Shown here: positions 16,001 through 19,770 of the stretch, one piece after another
How the letters are laid out: every line of letters starts with the position of its first letter
How positions within the stretch are numbered: the first letter of the stretch is position 1
From: Thermoplasmata archaeon
GTDB lineage: Archaea; Thermoplasmatota; Penumbrarchaeia; Penumbrarchaeales; Penumbrarchaeaceae
Reading direction: 5' to 3'
DNA length: 19,770 nucleotides
NCBI GenBank assembly: GCA_023145185.1
Contig: JAGLEG010000017.1
Coordinates: 1 to 19,770, forward strand
Program-made: the position numbers and the translations under genes
The notes under the pieces: generated by a model
What the model saw: the letters and a program-made list of their open reading frames with translations, nothing else
Told to the model about the DNA's origin: nothing
The model's database searches: none

Positions 16001-16010
16001 TAATTTTAAG
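16001..16010 (+). promoter_or_regulatory. TATA-like box for the M18 aminopeptidase gene
   Basis: TAATTTTAAG lies about 29 bases before the ATG at 16035, which suggests a start of transcription very near the start codon. The longer reading frame from 15960 would put this promoter inside the gene, which supports the ATG at 16035. Confidence 0.45.
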
Positions 16011-16034
16011 TCATATTCCACGGTTCAGGTGACC

Positions 16035-17498
16035 ATGCCCGGGGAAGGGGACCAGAAGGTCAAGAAAAAAAGGTCCAGGGCCAGAAAGGACCCCAACGAA
16101 TGGGGGAAGAAATGGCTCGTGGACACCATAGACGACAGGGAAGGGGTCGAGGAGACATCATCCATATACATGGATCTGCTGGACAGGTGCAGGACCGAGA
16201 GGGAATCGGTGGCCTACTGGAGGGACCTCCTCAAGGAGAACGGGTTTCTCGACCTCCGGGAGGGATCGAACGATGACCCCGTGCCGGGTACCGGATTCTT
16301 CCTGACCAACCGGGACAGGGAGATCCTCATCGGCATAGTGGGAGAGACACCTCTCATTGACGGGGCCAACTTCGTGGCCACTCACCTCGACTCACCCAGA
16401 ATAGACCTGAAACCCATCCCGATCGACGGGGACAGGGATACCGGGCTGGGCATTCTCAGAACACATTATTACGGGGGCATCAAGAAATATCACTGGGTGA
16501 ACATACCCCTTTCCCTCCACGGAAGGATCGTCAAGGAGGACGGCACCTGTATCGATATCGGCGGAGAGGAGAACGAGCCAATATTCGTGATCCCGGACCT
16601 TCTACCGCACCTGTCAAGGAAGGCCCAGAATGAGAGGAAGCTCTCTGACGGCATCCGTGGTGAGGAGATGCTGGCCCTATGCGGGCTCTCCTCGATCCCG
16701 GAGGAAGATAATAGGCCCCCCATCATTGAGGAGGTCCTTGAGCATCTCAATAGCAGATACGGCATCCACGAGGAGGACCTCATCTCCTCCGACCTCTGCC
16801 TTGTCCCAACCCAGGGGTCCCGGGATATCGGACTGGACAGGGGGCTTATCGGATCATATGGACACGATAACAGGGTATCTGCATTCTGTGCGTCCCAAAG
16901 CCTCCTGCTGATGGCGAAAGAAGGTGTGGTTCCCAAGAGGTGGAGCATCGCCCTGAACTTCGATAAGGAGGAGATCGGCTCGGATGGCAATACCGGAGCG
17001 AAATCCCAGTTCCTTGAGCTCGCCCTCTACGCACTTCTGGATTGGTCCGGCCACAGGGGGAACAGAAGGGAGCTCCTCAGGACCTGCTCCAGGTCGTTCT
17101 GCATATCCGCAGACGTTAAATCCGCCCTTAACCCCACGTTCAAGGGAGTTCAGGACATCAGGAACTCGGCCAGGTTGGGGGCGGGGATCACCATAACGAA
17201 GTACACGGGGAGAGGGGGCAAATCCGGCGCAAACGACGCCTCGGCGGAGATGGTTGGTGGTTTGAGGCGGCTGTACAATAAGGAAGGTATCAACTGGGTG
17301 ATGCAGGAGACGGGGAAGGTGGACGCCGGGGGTGGAGGCACCGTTGCCAAGTTCATGGCATCGAGGAATATGGATGTGGTGGATAACGGATTACCACTTC
17401 TCTCCATGCATTCTCCTTTTGAGATCCTGGCAAAGGTGGACCTGTACATGGGATTGAAGGCATTCAGCTCATTTTACACGAAATACCCGTTGGAATGA
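16035..17498 (+). CDS. M18 family aminopeptidase (aspartyl aminopeptidase type)
   Basis: A 487-residue zinc metallopeptidase that removes N-terminal, usually acidic, residues; cytoplasmic. The metal and catalytic motifs of M18 are present in order: THLDSPRIDLKP (His near 116), YGHDNRVSA (bridging Asp near 278), DKEEIGSDGNTG (Glu-Glu near 312), ISADVKSALNP (Asp near 360) and LLSMHSPFEI (His near 458). M18 normally has DHEEVGS; here His is replaced by Lys. A basic tail of about 25 residues (KVKKKRSRARKDPNEWGKKW) precedes the catalytic domain. ATG 16035 fits the TATA spacing; 25 extra codons from 15960 look like read-through of the promoter. The gene converges with the repeat-protein gene, 12 bases between stops. 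Confidence 0.9.
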   Translation: MPGEGDQKVKKKRSRARKDPNEWGKKWLVDTIDDREGVEETSSIYMDLLDRCRTERESVAYWRDLLKENGFLDLREGSNDDPVPGTGFFLTNRDREILIGIVGETPLIDGANFVATHLDSPRIDLKPIPIDGDRDTGLGILRTHYYGGIKKYHWVNIPLSLHGRIVKEDGTCIDIGGEENEPIFVIPDLLPHLSRKAQNERKLSDGIRGEEMLALCGLSSIPEEDNRPPIIEEVLEHLNSRYGIHEEDLISSDLCLVPTQGSRDIGLDRGLIGSYGHDNRVSAFCASQSLLLMAKEGVVPKRWSIALNFDKEEIGSDGNTGAKSQFLELALYALLDWSGHRGNRRELLRTCSRSFCISADVKSALNPTFKGVQDIRNSARLGAGITITKYTGRGGKSGANDASAEMVGGLRRLYNKEGINWVMQETGKVDAGGGGTVAKFMASRNMDVVDNGLPLLSMHSPFEILAKVDLYMGLKAFSSFYTKYPLE

Positions 17499-17510
17499 AG
17501 GTCACGATAC

Positions 17511-18902
17511 CTAACCCTTCCTGACGGTCATCTGTTTGACCTTTTTTGCTATTTTTCTTGGAGCGGTCGCGGGAGGGGGTTGCACCTTATCCTCCACCGA
17601 TGGTGGACCTTCTTCAATAGGACTCTCCGGAAGGTTAGATGAATCAGTGGATTCATCAAGATCTGAGTGGATACTTCCACGAGGATATGACGAATCTATT
17701 GATTCGTCAATATCTGAAGGAGTACTCTCCTGAAGGTTAGACGAATTTACTGATTCGTCAATATCCGAACCGACACCTCGGTGAGGGTTAGATGAATCAG
17801 TGGATTCATCCAAATCATCCCCCATATCAGCAAGGGTATCGGAGAGCATTCCCAGAAGATCGTCATCCGACTCCTTCGGATCGGCTGGTGGAGGTTCCGT
17901 CGTGATCCCGGATGCCGGTGGCCGCTGTTCGGCCGATGTGGGCGCATTGGATGGAGCATGCACCGGCTCGGGGACAGCTTCAGGAATAGGCTCGGGTTCC
18001 GGCATGGGCTCGGGAGATTTTTCAACGAAGGGTTTTTGCACCTGCGGGGAAGGCTGTGAAGGAGGTTCTACGGCCTTCGTTCCCATCAGTGGAGCAACCG
18101 GACCTTTCGAGGTCCCCTTGTACTGTTCCATAAGCCTGGAGTATATCTCCTCCGTGATCAAACCCTTCTGATAGAGGTTGTTGAAATATTTCATCGATTG
18201 TGATTCTATCTTGTTGTGAAGCTGATCGGTGGACTTCTTCTGTACCCTGCCAGCTATCCTGGGGGTCACCTTCTTCGGTGGTGTGGGTTTCTCGATCGGC
18301 GCAGGTGCAGGTGTTGGTTCCGTGGCGTATATGTCCTTCTCCATGGGAAGATACATCCAGTCGGTATTCTTGAAGAACTCCTTCAGGTTCTTTACCAACT
18401 CATCGGATGAGGAGACCCTCTTGTTCATGAGCCTCTTCAACAGGCCCGAGTCCGCACCGAGCACAAAGGAGAGGTGAAACTGATTTCCAGATGAAAGGAT
18501 GTACACGTTCACCATATCACCAACGGAAACGGCTCCCTCCTTCTTTTCAGATGCCATTATCTCTATGTTGGTTATCTCAAAATATTCACGTACCGTCGCA
18601 TCCGAACCCATCTCTCCCAGGGAGAAACTGCTTCCCATATCGGAGCTCATGGCCCTGCTGTGGTCGCCTCCGATGGCCATCATCCTTTCAGGAGCGTTGA
18701 TGAATATCATCCTCTCATTGGTGAGATAAATGGAGCCCTTTGACGGCTCGATAAGGTCCTCCCCCCCGTACAACCTCCATGTGGTCTTGAGGGTGGGGAT
18801 CACGGTCTCCTCAGAGACCAGTACACTCTCATTGCCATGTAAAATCGGCTCACCCAGCACATCGTAGATGCTGTTGTATCCATCCTCGTCGCCATAACGC
18901 AT
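17511..18902 (-). CDS. Unrecognised protein: PH/GRAM-like and SHOCT-like parts, Pro-rich linker, acidic 17-residue repeats
   Basis: A 463-residue protein I cannot name. Residues 1-150 look beta-rich and contain SKGSIYLTNERMIFINAPERMM, resembling a PH or GRAM-like domain. Residues near 240-262 (YFNNLYQKGLITEEIYSRLMEQY) resemble a SHOCT motif, often an oligomerisation or recruitment helix. A Pro/Glu-rich linker follows, then four tandem 17-residue repeats built on D-E-S-x-(D/N)-S-S, and a strongly basic end (RKIAKKVKQMTVRKG). No signal or membrane span is seen. I chose ATG 18902, preceded by GGGAAAGGG, over GTG 18938, which would lie against the TATA-like box at 18941-18955. The acidic Ser-rich repeats next to a basic tail could allow phosphorylation or self-contact, but this is speculation. 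Confidence 0.75.
   Translation of the reverse strand: MRYGDEDGYNSIYDVLGEPILHGNESVLVSEETVIPTLKTTWRLYGGEDLIEPSKGSIYLTNERMIFINAPERMMAIGGDHSRAMSSDMGSSFSLGEMGSDATVREYFEITNIEIMASEKKEGAVSVGDMVNVYILSSGNQFHLSFVLGADSGLLKRLMNKRVSSSDELVKNLKEFFKNTDWMYLPMEKDIYATEPTPAPAPIEKPTPPKKVTPRIAGRVQKKSTDQLHNKIESQSMKYFNNLYQKGLITEEIYSRLMEQYKGTSKGPVAPLMGTKAVEPPSQPSPQVQKPFVEKSPEPMPEPEPIPEAVPEPVHAPSNAPTSAEQRPPASGITTEPPPADPKESDDDLLGMLSDTLADMGDDLDESTDSSNPHRGVGSDIDESVNSSNLQESTPSDIDESIDSSYPRGSIHSDLDESTDSSNLPESPIEEGPPSVEDKVQPPPATAPRKIAKKVKQMTVRKG
17542..17556 (+). terminator. Possible T-rich terminator for the M18 gene
   Basis: T6 (17542-17547) and T5 (17552-17556) lie on the plus strand about 45 bases after the aminopeptidase stop. 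The same bases encode the Lys-rich end of the convergent gene, so they may serve both roles or only the coding one. Confidence 0.3.
17617..17820 (-). repeat. Four tandem 51-base coding repeats, each with a palindromic core
   Basis: Palindromic cores begin at 17638, 17689, 17740 and 17791, exactly 51 bases apart. Each is 20 bases with 7-9 base arms and a 4-base centre. Plus-strand arms are GATGAATC/GATTCATC in the first and last copies, GACGAATC/GATTCGTC in the second, and GACGAATT/GATTCGTC (one mismatch) in the third. They encode D-E-S-x-(D/N)-S-S. Outer borders are approximate. Confidence 0.85.
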
Positions 18903-18940
18903 GGTAACCCTTTCCCGTGGAGTTATCCAGATGTTCACGG

Positions 18941-18955
18941 TAATTATTTAATTAT
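18941..18955 (-). promoter_or_regulatory. TATA-like box for the 17511-18902 gene
   Basis: The minus strand reads AATAATTAAATAATTA, about 40-50 bases before ATG 18902. This would give a leader of about 20 bases holding the GGGAAAGGG site. Confidence 0.45.
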
Positions 18956-19001
18956 TTGGATGAAATCGAACATGTCGCCAACGTTGGGCCCTGATTCGGT
19001 C

Positions 19002-19770
19002 CTAGTGGCCACTGTGATCGACCCCTCCCGAGGTTGACACCCCTCTTTCGGATATCGAAACGATAAAAGGTACGCCCCCCCTCCTCTCGATCGAGGCCGC
19101 AACCTTCTCGGGGTAGTCGGTCAAGGCGATCATCGAACCACCTCCACCCGCTCCGGTCAACTTGGCCCCGTAGGAATGAGGGGCTGCTGCATCCTTCAGT
19201 TTCTGAAGCTCCTTTGAATTTACCCCAAGGATCGTCAGGAGGGAGTTGTTCCTGTTCATAAGCCCACCCACCCGGACCAGGTCCCGGTCCTTCAGGGCTT
19301 TAACAGCATCCCACACGAGATCGCCGATCTCCTCTATCGTCTCCCTGGCAAAGCTGGACCTCGTGTAGAAATTCGCCACCTTCTCAACCTGGATCGGCGT
19401 CACGGAAGGCCTCCTGGTAAATCCGACAACAAGGGTCATGGGCGGTATAGACAGGTTGTGCACATGCCAGGTCCTGTCACCCTTGGACAGTGACCAGAGG
19501 CGCTCCTCTTCCTCCCTGGACGAGACGAGTATCCCCCCTCCGTGAACGGAAGCTGATGTGTCTGTGGGAGATGCCCTCCCCTGGACGTTATATTCGATCT
19601 CGAAGGCATTCCCCGCACATCTCTCGTTGGATATTCCCCCATTTATCTGCCCGATGGCTCCAGCGATAGAACAGGACAACGCTGCCGAAGAACCCAGGCC
19701 CGATGCGGAGGGGATAGAGGAGGAGGTGGTAACTGCAAGAGGAGGCCCATCGTAGAGGTTCTCCAGCGCC
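19002..19770 (-). CDS. mvk: Mevalonate kinase, C-terminal part (cut by window end)
   Basis: The frame is open to the right edge, so the ATG at 19679 is internal and the N-terminus is missing. GHMP-kinase motifs are clear: the ATP loop PSASGLGSSAALS (encoded at about 19675-19720), then GNAFEIEYNVQGRASPTDTSASVHGG, which holds the catalytic Asp region in the form usual for archaeal mevalonate kinases, and the third motif KLTGAGGGGSMIAL near the end. The enzyme phosphorylates mevalonate in the pathway to archaeal lipid isoprenoids. Other GHMP kinases (phosphomevalonate or mevalonate-3-kinase types) cannot be fully excluded without the missing part. The gene is followed on the same strand by the 17511-18902 gene, which has its own likely promoter in the roughly 100-base gap. 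Confidence 0.82.
   Translation of the reverse strand, partial: ALENLYDGPPLAVTTSSSIPSASGLGSSAALSCSIAGAIGQINGGISNERCAGNAFEIEYNVQGRASPTDTSASVHGGGILVSSREEEERLWSLSKGDRTWHVHNLSIPPMTLVVGFTRRPSVTPIQVEKVANFYTRSSFARETIEEIGDLVWDAVKALKDRDLVRVGGLMNRNNSLLTILGVNSKELQKLKDAAAPHSYGAKLTGAGGGGSMIALTDYPEKVAASIERRGGVPFIVSISERGVSTSGGVDHSGH

Noticed and set aside
15960..16034. N-terminal extension of the M18 aminopeptidase
   Set aside because: It contains the likely TATA box and has no family similarity; the ATG at 16035 fits better.

Overview
The window reads as a piece of a euryarchaeal chromosome, most likely from the Thermoplasmatota or a nearby lineage. The evidence is archaeal: AT-rich TATA-like boxes about 25-50 bases before several starts, GGAGG-type ribosome sites, a MutS-family ATPase of the archaeal Smr-less type, a mevalonate kinase, a tungsten aldehyde oxidoreductase with a ThiS/MoaD-like partner, and a membrane-anchored protein with an outside sensor and two inside winged helices. 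The phylum assignment is inference. No insertion sequence, CRISPR array, rRNA or tRNA was found. Coding density is very high and no gap exceeds about 215 bases. Four convergent gene pairs end 0 to 13 bases apart.

Layout. 1-709: 3' end of a clostripain-type (C11) peptidase on +. 710-3104: minus-strand pair, aldehyde ferredoxin oxidoreductase followed by a small ThiS/MoaD-like sulfur carrier. 3281-5722: large secreted-domain/winged-helix membrane regulator, divergent from the oxidoreductase. 5730-6407: unrecognised protein on minus. 6616-10287: plus-strand operon of a LeuA/AksA-type synthase, a LeuC-type dehydratase large subunit, and a LeuD small subunit fused in frame to a Sua5/YrdC domain. 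10301-12268: MutS-like ATPase on minus. 12441-15823: two multi-spanning GT-C type glycosyltransferases on minus, translationally coupled. 16035-17498: M18 aminopeptidase on +. 17511-18902: unrecognised PH/GRAM-like plus SHOCT-like protein with a four-copy 51-base repeat. 19002-19770: mevalonate kinase, cut by the window end.

How the parts fit. The operon 6616-10287 supplies the first steps of 2-oxoacid chain elongation (leucine or homocitrate type), but no LeuB-like dehydrogenase lies here. The two GT-C proteins probably act on lipid-linked sugars at the outer face of the membrane. The oxidoreductase and sulfur carrier form a plausible tungstopterin enzyme and cofactor pair.

Most notable points: (1) two separate operon junctions (LeuC/LeuD and GT-C/GT-C) share the architecture GGAGG, 7 bases, CTGA, suggesting CTG start codons overlapping the upstream TGA; (2) a LeuD-Sua5/YrdC fusion; (3) four exact 51-base-period coding repeats, each carrying a palindrome whose arms change in a matched way.
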